Shown here: piece by piece, positions 25,291 to 34,374 of the stretch
Layout of the letters: the number at the start of each line of letters is the position of its first letter
How positions within the stretch are numbered: the stretch's first letter is position 1
Source: Exiguobacterium algae
GTDB taxonomy: Bacteria > Bacillota > Bacilli > Exiguobacteriales > Exiguobacteriaceae
Length of the DNA: 64,000 bases
Assembly (NCBI RefSeq): GCF_018617875.1
Contig: NZ_JACSKZ010000001.1
Coordinates: forward strand, 124,001 to 188,000
Direction: 5' to 3'
Program-made: the position numbers and the translations under genes
The notes under the pieces: generated by a model
Told to the model about the DNA's origin: nothing
The model's database searches: none
Seen by the model: only the letters and a program-made list of their open reading frames with translations

Positions 25291-25770
25291 CAGCTTCAAG
25301 TCGCAGGCGCTTCAGGACTAAGGAGGGAACGAGATGCTGTTTGTACGATTCACCGACGTGCCGGACACACGAATCCAGAACTATGAACGACACACCTTCA
25401 CCATTTCAGTCTAAGCGATACATAATCTAAACCAGGCACGAAGCAAGGAACATGGTTTCCTATTGATTGACTTCTATATGTCAGAGGGCCCAAACTAGAT
25501 AGCGCTCAAACTATCGAATGATTCGACACTGATTGAGACGAAGGTGACCGAACTCGATAAAAAGGCTAAGAAAAAGTTAACCCGGACTCAAGACTTCTAA
25601 GCTTCACATCCGACCTACGAGAGTTCGTTCGATATCTCCGGAATATAAGATAATCATGAGACCACGGCAATGACGGACAATTCCCCATTCTTGATTGAAA
25701 ATCAAGATTTTGTGCCCTTCTCGAATTGCATTAAATTTTTTTTTGAAATTTGAATCAAGCAAGATGATCT
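25291..25770. other. Gene-poor tail of the transposase remnant
   Basis: About 480 bases without a credible full gene. A 26-codon frame at 25334-25414 (plus strand, MLFVRFTDVPDTRIQ) has a good GGAGGGA ribosome site but no recognisable similarity. The rest reads as decayed sequence in all frames and probably includes the missing 5' end of the mobile element. Confidence 0.4.
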
Positions 25771-27015
25771 TCACATTTTGCGTAAATAATGAATCGCCAA
25801 TGTAAGTTCATGTAGCGTAAAAACAAGGTGCTTGAAATAGATTCCCTCTTGTTTGAGCCAAGTAAAAGCAATGTCGATTGATTTTTCTTTTGAGGATTGT
25901 GTTTCGGTCATAGTCGATAAGAATCTCGAAATGGAAATCACAATTTTTTCACGATCTGTCGGATCAAGATTTTCAAAAGGGGATTGATTTATTGATGATC
26001 TAAAGGACTTTGATTGGTAAAGTTTTTGATATACCTGCCTTAATTCGGTCTCTAGACGAGACACTTCGTTTAGTAGTTCTTTCTCTGTTTCGTGTTCCTG
26101 ATATCGATCTAGTATTATTTGATGTTTCTGCACATCTGTCTTTTGTCGTTGCAGATGGCCCAAGATATCGCTTTTTAAAATCCGACACCTCTCTTCACTG
26201 AATCCATCCAATACGATATAGGAACTGCCTTTGAATTTTGTACTACCTTGTTCATATAATACGATGATTTTAAGAATCGACTCATCTTCTGCAATATCTT
26301 TCGGGATTTTCACCTGACGAGAACAGTTGGTAAGTGTAATCGTGCAAGGGACATTGAATGCCCCGAAGATACAATCAAAATCATTTTGTGAAGACGCAAG
26401 TTTTTCAAGTGCAAAATAACCAAATAGATTTTTTAAATCTGCAAAACCTTTTCTTTGGATGACATCCCTGACTCTTTTTCTAATTTCTCCTTTTCGACGT
26501 TCGCGTATTTTAACAGTTTTGGTCACATCTTTACAAACCTTCGACAGTTCTTCTTGTAAAGATCTGATCAAAATCTGTGCGTCATCCGCTCCAATTGATT
26601 TCGGTATTTGGTTCGGATTAAAAGCGCCTTGTACTTGCTTATCCAAGTAAAGTTTATCGTTTGCAGCAATCGTGTTATGAATTTCTGTCATCACACTATC
26701 CATATCATTTAAAATCTGATTTGTGTCAAAACGTAATGTATCTTGAATGCCATGTTGTTTAACCCAGATATCTCGTTGAGTATCGTGTTGTCTAGCATCT
26801 TTTGAAGAATGATACGTGATCCCATCGCATTCAATGGCAATTTTGCAATATTCTCCATAGACCAAGAAGTCTAAAATGTATTTTGGATTCCATTGGTCCT
26901 TCGACTTGTCCATTAGTGAAAACTGAGATTTGAATTTTAAACCCGCTCTTTTTAGTGACAACTCCATCTTTTCTTCCAATGGACTATTCTCATTTATAGG
27001 AATCAAGCTTTTCAT
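25771..27015 (-). CDS. DUF559/Vsr-like PD-(D/E)XK nuclease-domain protein
   Basis: ATG at 27015 is preferred because AGGAGGA stands six bases upstream; the frame itself is open to 27072. Residues about 10-105 of the 414 fit the Vsr/DUF559 nuclease fold: SPLEEKMELSLKRAGL, YILDFLVYG (Asp), KIAIECDGITYHSSKDA (Glu and His), then RDIWVKQHGIQDTLRFDTN. The remaining 300 residues are helical, partly coiled coil (residues 300-350), and unassigned. Nucleases of this type occur in defence islands and as very-short-patch-like enzymes. It is AT-rich and stands alone. Target unknown. Confidence 0.65.
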   Translation of the reverse strand: MKSLIPINENSPLEEKMELSLKRAGLKFKSQFSLMDKSKDQWNPKYILDFLVYGEYCKIAIECDGITYHSSKDARQHDTQRDIWVKQHGIQDTLRFDTNQILNDMDSVMTEIHNTIAANDKLYLDKQVQGAFNPNQIPKSIGADDAQILIRSLQEELSKVCKDVTKTVKIRERRKGEIRKRVRDVIQRKGFADLKNLFGYFALEKLASSQNDFDCIFGAFNVPCTITLTNCSRQVKIPKDIAEDESILKIIVLYEQGSTKFKGSSYIVLDGFSEERCRILKSDILGHLQRQKTDVQKHQIILDRYQEHETEKELLNEVSRLETELRQVYQKLYQSKSFRSSINQSPFENLDPTDREKIVISISRFLSTMTETQSSKEKSIDIAFTWLKQEGIYFKHLVFTLHELTLAIHYLRKM

Positions 27016-27265
27016 GTTTATTCCTCCTATATCCAGTATTCTGTTTTTAGAGAACGACTGAACAGTAGACAAGTTTGTTCTCTTTCACCCCGTTCATCAC
27101 TATTAAAAATTTATAGTGTAAATATTATACTTAAGTTATATGATCTACCAATATATAAAACCATTACTTTCAATATGTGACTCTAAAAAAATTTGTATGT
27201 AAATCGTATTAAATATTGTGTAGAAAAAGTACCCTAGTTCATTTTATTCTTTTAACCTACAATAC

Positions 27266-28819
27266 TTACCTACGATGTATTGCTTGAATTCGTTTTCGAT
27301 CCAGCTTTCCAACCGCTGTATAAGGCAACTCCTCAACGAAAACCAATTCTCGTGGAAGTTGATAGTGTGCCACTCGTGTCCGTAACCAGCTCAACAGTTC
27401 TTCCTCCGTCATTTTCTGCTCAGCATACAGCTGTACACACGCCTTCAAAATGTGACCGGCGTATACATCTTCTACCCCGATGACAGCGACGTCCTCGACA
27501 CTCGGATGATTGCGCAAAACCGTTTCGATTTCCCCTGGATAAATATTATTCCCGGCTGAGATGATCAAGTCGTCTGTTCGACCACATAGGAAATAATAGC
27601 CGTTCCCGTCCCGGTATCCGATATCCCCCGTATGGATCCAACGGCTCTTCCTGTTTTTCATGGACCACTTGTTCCGGATGCAAAACTCACCGATACTTCC
27701 GGGTTCAACTTCTACTCCATCCTTTACGACCTTTAAGTCCCCTCCCGGAATCCTTTTCCCAAGCGTATTCGCGTCATACTTTAAATCTTCAGGTGTGGCG
27801 ATGATGTTCAAGCCGGCTTCTGATGTCCCATATAGATTGTATAAGACATTCCCCAGACGGTTGTTTACCTCATTCACTAAAACCGGATGTAGCTTCGCAC
27901 CTCCAGACGCGATGCAAGCCAAGGATCGGAGTGCTTCAGGTTCATGCTTCAACATTTTATGAATCATGAGCGGGACGACCGTGACAACTTCTACCTGATG
28001 CTGTCGAATGAGGTCGCAGGCTCTTTTCGCATCAAAATTCTCCTGGATGACCACTTTCTTTCCGAGCGCAAGAAAAGATAACAAGATGGCGATGCCGTAG
28101 CCATGGTAAATCGGCGTTGCGATATAAGCCGTGCTGTATGTAGGTAGCTTCAAACGATTCAGTAAAGCCGCAAATGGCTCCAGGAAATGAAAGAGGGACG
28201 GCCGGTGGATCACCTGTTTTGGTTTTCCCGTGGTGCCACCGGTCAACAACACGATTTTCCCGCTCGAAGCAGCCGGTAATTTCGTTTTATGATGGAACGC
28301 CGAATTCAATAAACTGTTGATGGATTCATGTTTCTCATGATCGCTGACGATTTTTGCATTTTTGTAAGGCGATTTTTCAATCATTCCACTGAACGCATCG
28401 TCGTAAATCAGGAGGTCGAATTGATGTTCCTGCACGAGCCGATTGAACTGCGATTGACCCATAGAACAATGAAGCAAGTAACTATCTGCGCCAAGCCGTG
28501 AGGCAGCAAAGATGCCTTGCACAAACGACGCATGGTTTTTGCAGAAGAACGCCACTTTATGTCCTTTCCCAATCCCATACCTCACTGACAGAAGATACGC
28601 GAGATGTTCACAGCGTTTCTTTAGCTCCTGGTATGTAAGTGTTTCCTGGCTGTCCACTAAAGCCGTTTTTTGACTTGCCGTCTTTTCCGTTAATGTAAAG
28701 AGAAGCATCAAATTAACTCCATTTTGACGGATTGCGACGAAAAGGCGTCTTAAGTTTGACGGTGAAAGAAAATGGAGCTGTGACAATATTTTCATCAAAT
28801 TAAACATCGCTTCTTTCAC
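27266..28819 (-). CDS. AMP-dependent acyl-CoA synthetase/ligase
   Basis: A 517-residue ANL-superfamily enzyme activating a carboxylic acid with ATP, then usually loading CoA. Motifs in order: LLTGGTTGKPKQ (the P-loop-like A3), NLYGTSEAGLN (A5), HTGDIGYRDGNGYYFLCGR (A7-A8), NNIYPGEIE, and the C-terminal Lys motif VGKLDRKRI. The likely start at 28819 overlaps the upstream SDR gene by 20 bases, so the two are co-transcribed. Substrate is not evident; a fatty or aromatic acid is most probable. Confidence 0.85.
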   Translation of the reverse strand: MKEAMFNLMKILSQLHFLSPSNLRRLFVAIRQNGVNLMLLFTLTEKTASQKTALVDSQETLTYQELKKRCEHLAYLLSVRYGIGKGHKVAFFCKNHASFVQGIFAASRLGADSYLLHCSMGQSQFNRLVQEHQFDLLIYDDAFSGMIEKSPYKNAKIVSDHEKHESINSLLNSAFHHKTKLPAASSGKIVLLTGGTTGKPKQVIHRPSLFHFLEPFAALLNRLKLPTYSTAYIATPIYHGYGIAILLSFLALGKKVVIQENFDAKRACDLIRQHQVEVVTVVPLMIHKMLKHEPEALRSLACIASGGAKLHPVLVNEVNNRLGNVLYNLYGTSEAGLNIIATPEDLKYDANTLGKRIPGGDLKVVKDGVEVEPGSIGEFCIRNKWSMKNRKSRWIHTGDIGYRDGNGYYFLCGRTDDLIISAGNNIYPGEIETVLRNHPSVEDVAVIGVEDVYAGHILKACVQLYAEQKMTEEELLSWLRTRVAHYQLPRELVFVEELPYTAVGKLDRKRIQAIHRR

Positions 28820-29660
28820 GCTCCTTTTTCTTTACTAGCTTAGTAACGATCCATGTTAACGGGGCTCTGAAAATGAGGGAAGCCCATTGACCCAGGATCA
28901 GCCACCACGGTTTATACACTTTTCTTTTCGTATACAAGGCATGTCCGATTATTTCCGCCACGTGAACCGGTGACATGGCAGGCGAATGCTGATAAGCCAG
29001 CGTCGGCTTGATCATCGGAGTTTTCACCAGCGGTAGATAAAGAGTCGTCGTGGAAATATTTTTGTTTTTCAGTTCCGGCTCCGCTGAACGGAACCACGTA
29101 TCAAACGCGGTTTTCGAAGCCTGATAGGCAGCCCAGTGAGGGATTGGGAAGAGTAACGCATTGATGGTCGAGACATTGATGATCTGCCCGTTCTTTTTTG
29201 CAAGTATCGGAATAAGCGATAGTATTAATTGTACCGGAGCAAAATAATTGATCGCCATCGTCCGTGTGAAGTCATGGTAGCGATCTAGTGACTCGGCAAT
29301 GGGACGGTTAATGGAGATTCCGGCATTGCTGACGACGACATCCAACCCGTCCGGTAATTGATGAAGAAATGACAGCAAGCGTGCAAGGTCCTCTTCATTT
29401 CGCAAATCTGCGGAGAAAACCGTTACACGGGCTGAAGCCTTTTCGATTTCGACTTTCATGGCGTTCATGTTTGCTTCTCTCCGGGCCACGAGAATCAGAT
29501 GCGCCGACGTATCCGCTAATAGATAGGCGAACTCTTTGCCGATTCCTGAACTCGCACCCGTAATCAACACGGTCTTTCCATCGATTTCTTTTTTCAACTT
29601 TTCGAAATGGAATGGTGGAGAACGAAACAGGACCCTCTCGAGTAACGTGTAGTTATGCAT
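28800..29660 (-). CDS. Short-chain dehydrogenase/reductase
   Basis: A classical SDR of 286 residues: TGASSGIG cofactor loop (34-41), NAG (about 111-113), Ser and YQASK (YxxxK) catalytic motif, all in the expected order. A hydrophobic C-terminal segment (PWWLILGQWASLIF) may attach it to the membrane, as in fatty-acyl or sterol-type SDRs. ATG preceded by AAGGTG. First gene of the pair with the acyl-CoA ligase, suggesting a small lipid or acid-reducing pathway (inference). Confidence 0.85.
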   Translation of the reverse strand: MHNYTLLERVLFRSPPFHFEKLKKEIDGKTVLITGASSGIGKEFAYLLADTSAHLILVARREANMNAMKVEIEKASARVTVFSADLRNEEDLARLLSFLHQLPDGLDVVVSNAGISINRPIAESLDRYHDFTRTMAINYFAPVQLILSLIPILAKKNGQIINVSTINALLFPIPHWAAYQASKTAFDTWFRSAEPELKNKNISTTTLYLPLVKTPMIKPTLAYQHSPAMSPVHVAEIIGHALYTKRKVYKPWWLILGQWASLIFRAPLTWIVTKLVKKKERERSDV

Positions 29661-29995
29661 TTAGCCAGCACCTTTTTTTTTGAGATTTCGCAACTTTATC
29701 AAAGTTCTTTTGGATGTCCTATTTATAAATTTTACCATTTAATTCGCATGAATCGAATAGACAAGTAACATTTACTTCTCTGATTCACTAATATTGGTTG
29801 AGCCAAGAAGTCTTTTGCTTTGACTAGAGTGAAATCTTTCTGACGAACAAGATCATGTCTTCCAGTTACTATCTAGGAAGGTACCTGGACATTTTTCTTA
29901 CAACCCTTCTTCACCCTCACGGTATACAATCGTCTTACATCATCAAATTTCGAACGTACTTATACTTAAGTACGCAGTCTGGGAGAACGCCATTC
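29661..29995. other. Intergenic region, AT-rich
   Basis: About 335 bases between divergent genes. A plus-strand frame is open from 29855 but lacks a ribosome site there, so I start the gene at 29996. Promoters for both directions must lie here; I see no distinct palindrome or terminator. Confidence 0.4.
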
Positions 29996-30703
29996 ATGAG
30001 AATCATAAACAAGCTTTTTGAAAGACACCGTCAGGAGAACAGAAGGATTCATGTTCTTGTTGAATCATACGAACAATATAGAAATCGTATGCAACTGACC
30101 AACCACCCTTCATTTACTGTCGAGCCTTCCGTTGCACCAGGACCATCCATACTTCAAACCACATTTAATGAAGTGATGTACACGTTAGGTCAATACAATG
30201 CGAATTATATCAGCGTATCATCGACAATCGAATTCCACGAGAATGGGATCGCTAAGCACACAATCAAACAATACAAAGACGGCAGCCTCACCTGCTCTAG
30301 TGAAGGTTGGTACGACCGTCAAATCTCAGATCAGCTTTATTCAGAATTTCGAAGCTTCAAATCGGAAGAATGGGTGGAGGATCAAACAGATGGATTTGTC
30401 ATGATGGACGGAGCAGAATGGAAAGTGAATACCGTGCAAAAAGATGGTTCGAACAAAATATCATACGGCTATACCGGATTTAACGAAATGGCCAACTTCG
30501 AACAGGTTCGAATCTTTTTCGGGCTCCCTTCCACCTATAAAAGGGAGACAGAACAGAAATCCCAAGAAACACCACAGCTTGTGCCGTGTTCGCGCGAGCA
30601 ATACATTGCACTGCTTAAATTCATCACGACCTATTTAATGTTCCCGTTTATTTGTTTCCTACTGTTCCTGGTATGGGTCTGGGTATATTTCGGGGCGAAA
30701 TAA
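29996..30703 (+). CDS. Unknown protein with C-terminal membrane anchor
   Basis: A protein of about 235 residues from the ATG at 29996 (GGGAGA upstream). The middle is beta-rich (STIEFHENGIAKHTI, MMDGAEWKVNTV) and ends in EQVRIFFGLP. A single hydrophobic helix near the C-terminus (MFPFICFLLFLVWVWVYFG) should anchor it in the membrane with the bulk in the cytoplasm. The soluble domain is clearly related to the next gene. No known family recognised. Confidence 0.5.
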   Translation: MRIINKLFERHRQENRRIHVLVESYEQYRNRMQLTNHPSFTVEPSVAPGPSILQTTFNEVMYTLGQYNANYISVSSTIEFHENGIAKHTIKQYKDGSLTCSSEGWYDRQISDQLYSEFRSFKSEEWVEDQTDGFVMMDGAEWKVNTVQKDGSNKISYGYTGFNEMANFEQVRIFFGLPSTYKRETEQKSQETPQLVPCSREQYIALLKFITTYLMFPFICFLLFLVWVWVYFGAK

Positions 30704-30749
30704 GAAGTGTTACATACAACGGAATGATCGCTCTGGGAGGAGAAACACA

Positions 30750-31277
30750 TTGAGTACTTTTCATTACAATATTGTACAAAAAATTTTGTACAACCTACTA
30801 AAACAAATCAGAACACGGCCCCGCAATCGGTGCCCGCTCTCTAGAATCATGGGGAAACGAGCACTGACTGCTCGACCGAAAATAACTGAACAATCAAATC
30901 CGTCCCCTTTTTTGATTGTCAACTTGACCTTAATTCCACATGATGGGTATATCACAGACTCAACCATCAAATTCTTCGATGACGGCACAGCCTCCCGCAC
31001 GACTAAATACAGGCGCGCCGAATCACCGGGTAATGAAGTGCTCCCGCGTCCAGAACATCGCCAGTTCAAAGAGGACGATGGGACCAAACTTTATCGACAA
31101 CTCGTGTCGCTGAACACCCATACGTGGAAAAAGCGATACGTCCATTACGACCAGATTTTTGATGGTATGGAGTGGTCGTTCACCATTGAGAATTCTACCA
31201 AACGTCGAAGAGTACACTCAGGAAATATGCTTTTCCCACCTGAGTGGGAAGAAACTTGCGCCTTGTTCGGGCTATAG
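30750..31277 (+). CDS. Unknown protein, paralog of upstream gene
   Basis: Starts at TTG 30750 with GGGAGGAG seven bases upstream; 175 residues. STIKFFDDGTASRTTKY and IFDGMEWSFTIEN, then EWEETCALFGL, mirror the corresponding blocks of the preceding protein, but the C-terminal membrane helix is missing. The 46-base gap suggests an operon made by tandem duplication. Function unknown. Confidence 0.5.
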   Translation: MSTFHYNIVQKILYNLLKQIRTRPRNRCPLSRIMGKRALTARPKITEQSNPSPFLIVNLTLIPHDGYITDSTIKFFDDGTASRTTKYRRAESPGNEVLPRPEHRQFKEDDGTKLYRQLVSLNTHTWKKRYVHYDQIFDGMEWSFTIENSTKRRRVHSGNMLFPPEWEETCALFGL

Positions 31278-31464
31278 TCAGGTACTTCCGAAAGCAATTG
31301 ACCCTTTCCGATTCATACAAGACTTCAGTAACATGATTATTCGAATGGGGAACGACATGCATCACTTTTCGACTTATCCATCTTCGCATTGCCAGATCAA
31401 TACGGATTGTCTTAACTAACTGGTGGGTACCTTATTTTTGATATGTATTTCTAACTTCACTCGA

Positions 31465-31710
31465 TTATAGATAGTTTGCCCAAGCTGTGACCCCAACAAT
31501 GAATAGACCAAGTAGTACCAATACATAACCCAATATTTTTGGAGGGAAGAGGGTTAAAAGAAAGCTCAAGAGGATTTCTGTTCCGTCCGTGGGTGACCCT
31601 GTCTGGTCCGTTTTCTTTTGATCCTTTGAACGGATCAGGAGCACACCGAAAAATACAAATGGGATTGCAGCTAGCATTGATTCGAATAACGTTTTCAATT
31701 CATCGTTCAT
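31465..31710 (-). CDS. Small membrane protein, two transmembrane helices
   Basis: An 81-residue protein with two hydrophobic segments (MLAAIPFVFFGVLLI and ILGYVLVLLGLFIVGVTAW) joined by a charged loop (RSKDQKKTDQTG). No family recognised. The ATG lacks a strong ribosome site. Isolated between unknown genes. Confidence 0.5.
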   Translation of the reverse strand: MNDELKTLFESMLAAIPFVFFGVLLIRSKDQKKTDQTGSPTDGTEILLSFLLTLFPPKILGYVLVLLGLFIVGVTAWANYL

Positions 31711-31987
31711 TTACATGTTCCTCGTCTCATTATGATTCCTAAGTTCATTTTTTTGATTCAACTTCTCTCAAAATCCTTCGTGAATTTGTCTCGCTAAATT
31801 TCAATTCTGACCAAAAATGAGTCATCCTTTACCTATATATAACCTGAAGAACGTGTGTGATAAATTCATACTCATCTTTAGTTTAGACGTTACACCTGGT
31901 TACGTTCACTCGTCCTACTTCTCACACTGCCATATATAACTTTACTGCAATTCTTCTCATTCATGTATCTCAAAATTTGAGCACGAT

Positions 31988-32034
31988 AAAAACGTTGACT
32001 GAGCGCAATTTGTCCGCTCTCAATCAACGTTTCC
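31988..32034 (-). terminator. Terminator of the sugar transporter gene
   Basis: A long stem (AAACGTTGA.TGAG.GC with two mismatches) is followed on the minus strand by TTTTTATC. It lies about 30 bases beyond the stop. The rest of the 31711-32065 gap is AT-rich without a gene I can support. Confidence 0.6.
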
Positions 32035-32065
32035 ATATCAACAGGTTCAGTTCAATTTTTCATTT

Positions 32066-32929
32066 CTAACTCTTCGCAATCCCAAGCATAAACCCTGCAA
32101 CGACAATCAAGCCGATACCCATGAAGACATAGACGCGTTCTTTCGTCGTCTTCTCTTCTTTCAGGAGATAAATCCCACCGAGGGTCGCCACGACGACGTT
32201 CAGCTGGGACAGGGCGAATGATGTCGCGATGCCGACCTCGCCGCTCGAGACGAAGAGACCGAAGTTCCCGATTCCCCAGGCGATCCCGGCCAGTATGTTT
32301 TTAAAGGTTCGGGGATCCAGCTTCTTCACGTCTTTTTCTCGTAGACTGAAGAGAAGCGCCGCGATGAACATCCCAACCGATTGCGGCAGAATGGCCGTGA
32401 TTCCGTCCACTTCAAAATAATTCGTCAGGACGGCATACGTCACGTACCCGATACTCGAAACGAATAAGACGAGTATCCCCTTTTTCAAGGCACCGGCACT
32501 GTCGTCGTCCTTCTCTTCTTGGTAAGACGTCATCGTAGCCCCGACAATTATAAGGACGAGCGCTGAAAATCCGAGCCACAGCTCGGTTGTCGTCTCCCAG
32601 TCCCCTAATACAATGACCCCGAAGAGCGATGTGCCGACGAGTTGCATCCCGGTACTGATTGGCATCGCCTTGGACACACTTAAAATTTGAAACGATTGGA
32701 ACTGTAAATACTGTCCGAGCGCCCAGAACACGCCTGAAATGAACCCTGTCACGAGTGCGAGCGTCGTGAACTGCGGTTGAAAGACAAGTGCGATCACACC
32801 CGCCATCACCATCGCCCCGATTGTCGTCCCAATTAATTGTTGGATGGGTTTGCCCCCTACTTTTGATACGATGAGTGGGATACTTCCCCACATGAGGGCC
32901 GGCAATAACGCCAATAAAATCATTTCCAT
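32066..32929 (-). CDS. GRP-family sugar transporter (GlcU/RbsU-like)
   Basis: A 287-residue protein made almost wholly of ten hydrophobic helices, with family landmarks: LLPALMWGSIPLIVSKVGG at the N-terminus, GFISGVFWALGQYLQFQS, and GIAWGIGNFGLFVSS. This is the glucose/ribose porter family of the drug/metabolite transporter superfamily, which imports a sugar by proton symport. Length and topology are normal. Monocistronic with its own terminator. Glucose is the likely substrate but not certain. Confidence 0.85.
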   Translation of the reverse strand: MEMILLALLPALMWGSIPLIVSKVGGKPIQQLIGTTIGAMVMAGVIALVFQPQFTTLALVTGFISGVFWALGQYLQFQSFQILSVSKAMPISTGMQLVGTSLFGVIVLGDWETTTELWLGFSALVLIIVGATMTSYQEEKDDDSAGALKKGILVLFVSSIGYVTYAVLTNYFEVDGITAILPQSVGMFIAALLFSLREKDVKKLDPRTFKNILAGIAWGIGNFGLFVSSGEVGIATSFALSQLNVVVATLGGIYLLKEEKTTKERVYVFMGIGLIVVAGFMLGIAKS

Positions 32930-33017
32930 CCTTGCACCTTCTTTCTTTAAAACGTCTATGTTGAAGTTCCCACGATTATTCGTGACTAAACTTTTTCGAC
33001 AAATCAGAAAAAGAAGA

Positions 33018-33047
33018 TTGCCAGCGCAAATACTAGGATGATATAAT
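33018..33047 (+). promoter_or_regulatory. Promoter of tRNA-Ala
   Basis: TTGCCA (33018-33023) and TATAAT (33042-33047) with an 18-base spacer, ending 11 bases before the tRNA. Confidence 0.7.
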
Positions 33048-33058
33048 ATTTTTCAGAC

Positions 33059-33131
33059 GGGGCATTAGCTCAGCTGGGAGAGCGCTACGCTGGCAGCGTA
33101 GAGGTCAGGGGTTCGAGCCCCCTATGCTCCA
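33059..33131 (+). tRNA. tRNA-Ala (anticodon GGC)
   Basis: A 73-base cloverleaf: acceptor arms GGGGCAT and ATGCTCC with discriminator A, D-arm with AGCTCAGCTGGGAGAGC, anticodon stem CTACG/CGTAG around CTGGCAG (anticodon GGC), and T-arm GGTTCGAGCC. The CCA end is not encoded. A single tRNA with its own promoter and terminator. Confidence 0.95.
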
Positions 33132-33143
33132 TTAATCAAACCT

Positions 33144-33197
33144 GTCAAAAAACACAGCCTGATTGTCCACTATGACAAACCAGCTGTGTTTTTTGTC
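33144..33197 (+). terminator. Terminator of tRNA-Ala
   Basis: AAAAAACACAGC pairs with GCTGTGTTTTTT across a loop of about 23 bases, ending in a T-run, immediately after the tRNA. Confidence 0.75.
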
Positions 33198-33371
33198 GTC
33201 TTGTATTCTTCTTCCTGAAACATGTTTCTGTTGAACGCAGTGCTTTTTCAAACGTTACCCGTAGGAAACAATTCGTCACACGAACGCCATGTTTCCCGCC
33301 CTTCCGTACGGTTAATCCTCAACTGGAACGGGTAATGTTTCATAAACTTTATCCACTAAGGGGGACTTCCG

Positions 33372-33704
33372 ATGGATCGTACGTCTGTTGAGGAGACAAT
33401 TTCGACCGTATTCGAGTGTATGCGATCGTGCAATCATTGTTTCTCCAAATGTCTACAAGAAGAAGATTTACACATGTTCACCGAATGTATCCGTCTGACC
33501 CGGGAATGTGCGGACATTTGTTCACTCGCCTTGAACGCACTTGAAACCGATTCCGCCTTCACAAAACCGATTGTCGCCTTATGCGCCCAAGTTTGTGACA
33601 CCTGTGCCGTCGAATGTGGCCGTCACCTGCATGACCACTGCCAGCAATGTGCCAAAGCATGTGAACGCTGTGCTGAGGCCTGCCGCACACTCGTCGCAGC
33701 CTGA
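33372..33704 (+). CDS. Cys-rich four-helix-bundle copper-binding protein
   Basis: A 110-residue protein with about 16 cysteines spaced as in Csp/YhjQ copper-storage proteins: CMRSCNHCFSKC, CIRLTRECADIC, CAQVCDTCAVEC, CQQCAKACERCAEAC. Four amphipathic helices with inward-facing Cys bind many Cu(I) ions. It has no signal peptide, so it acts in the cytoplasm (Csp3-like). ATG with AAGGGGG upstream. Monocistronic. Confidence 0.88.
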   Translation: MDRTSVEETISTVFECMRSCNHCFSKCLQEEDLHMFTECIRLTRECADICSLALNALETDSAFTKPIVALCAQVCDTCAVECGRHLHDHCQQCAKACERCAEACRTLVAA

Positions 33705-33770
33705 TGAGACATTTGTCTAACATTTTGTTAGACTTTTTTTATGTAGAAATGATTAGAAAGTAGGGATGTT

Positions 33771-34337
33771 ATGCCACACGCTATTCTCGCAATCGACGTC
33801 GAGACGGCGAATCGCGATAGCCGGAGTATTTGCTCGGTCGGTTGGAGTCTCCTTAGAGACGGCGAAGTGATTGAGACGAATCAACTCCTCGTCAATCCGG
33901 AGGAAGAGTTTGACCAGCGAAATATCCGGGTTCACGGAATCAAACCGAGTGACGTCTGGGACGCCCCGGCCTTGCCGGAGGTGCTGGAGACGATCTATCC
34001 GCTCCTCCATGAAGTCGATCTCGTGATTGCCCATAACGCGTCCTTTGACATGGGCGCACTTCGAAAAGCCATTGCAAAATATGACCTGTATACGTTCCCG
34101 ACAATCGAATACGGTTGTACGGTCAAATTGTCACGCAAACTGTATCCCCGTCTCCCGAATCATCGGTTGAACACGATGGCCGAGTATTTGAACGTCCCGT
34201 TCATTCACCATGATGCCGCAGAAGACGCACGTGTCTGCGCACTGCTCATGCGTGACATGTTGCTCCGCACGGGCATCGATAACGCACATGAACTCCACCG
34301 TTATACGTCCGTCAAAACCGGGGTCCTCTCGTATTGA
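33771..34337 (+). CDS. DnaQ-like 3'-5' exonuclease
   Basis: A 188-residue DEDDh exonuclease: AIDVETAN (Exo I with Asp and Glu, residues 6-13), VIAHNASFDMGALR (Exo II), and HHDAAEDARVCA (Exo III with His and Asp). The family trims single-stranded DNA or RNA ends, acting as proofreading or repair factor. ATG follows AGTAGGGATGTT. A stand-alone exonuclease, not part of PolC. Confidence 0.88.
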   Translation: MPHAILAIDVETANRDSRSICSVGWSLLRDGEVIETNQLLVNPEEEFDQRNIRVHGIKPSDVWDAPALPEVLETIYPLLHEVDLVIAHNASFDMGALRKAIAKYDLYTFPTIEYGCTVKLSRKLYPRLPNHRLNTMAEYLNVPFIHHDAAEDARVCALLMRDMLLRTGIDNAHELHRYTSVKTGVLSY

Positions 34338-34344
34338 ACCGATA

Positions 34345-34372
34345 AAAAGCCACGACCGCGGTCGTGGCTTTT
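34345..34372. terminator. Bidirectional terminator
   Basis: A perfect 28-bp palindrome (AAAAGCCACGACCG and complement) with flanking A and T runs lies between the convergent exonuclease and glycosyltransferase genes. Confidence 0.8.
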
Positions 34373-34374
34373 CG

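Noticed and set aside
25334-25414. 26-codon frame with a good ribosome site
   Set aside because: Too short and without similarity; lies inside decayed mobile-element sequence.
33059-33131. tRNA-Ala as integration site of the island
   Set aside because: It is about 6 kb from the island's last defence gene, and no integrase or duplicated tRNA 3' end is visible.
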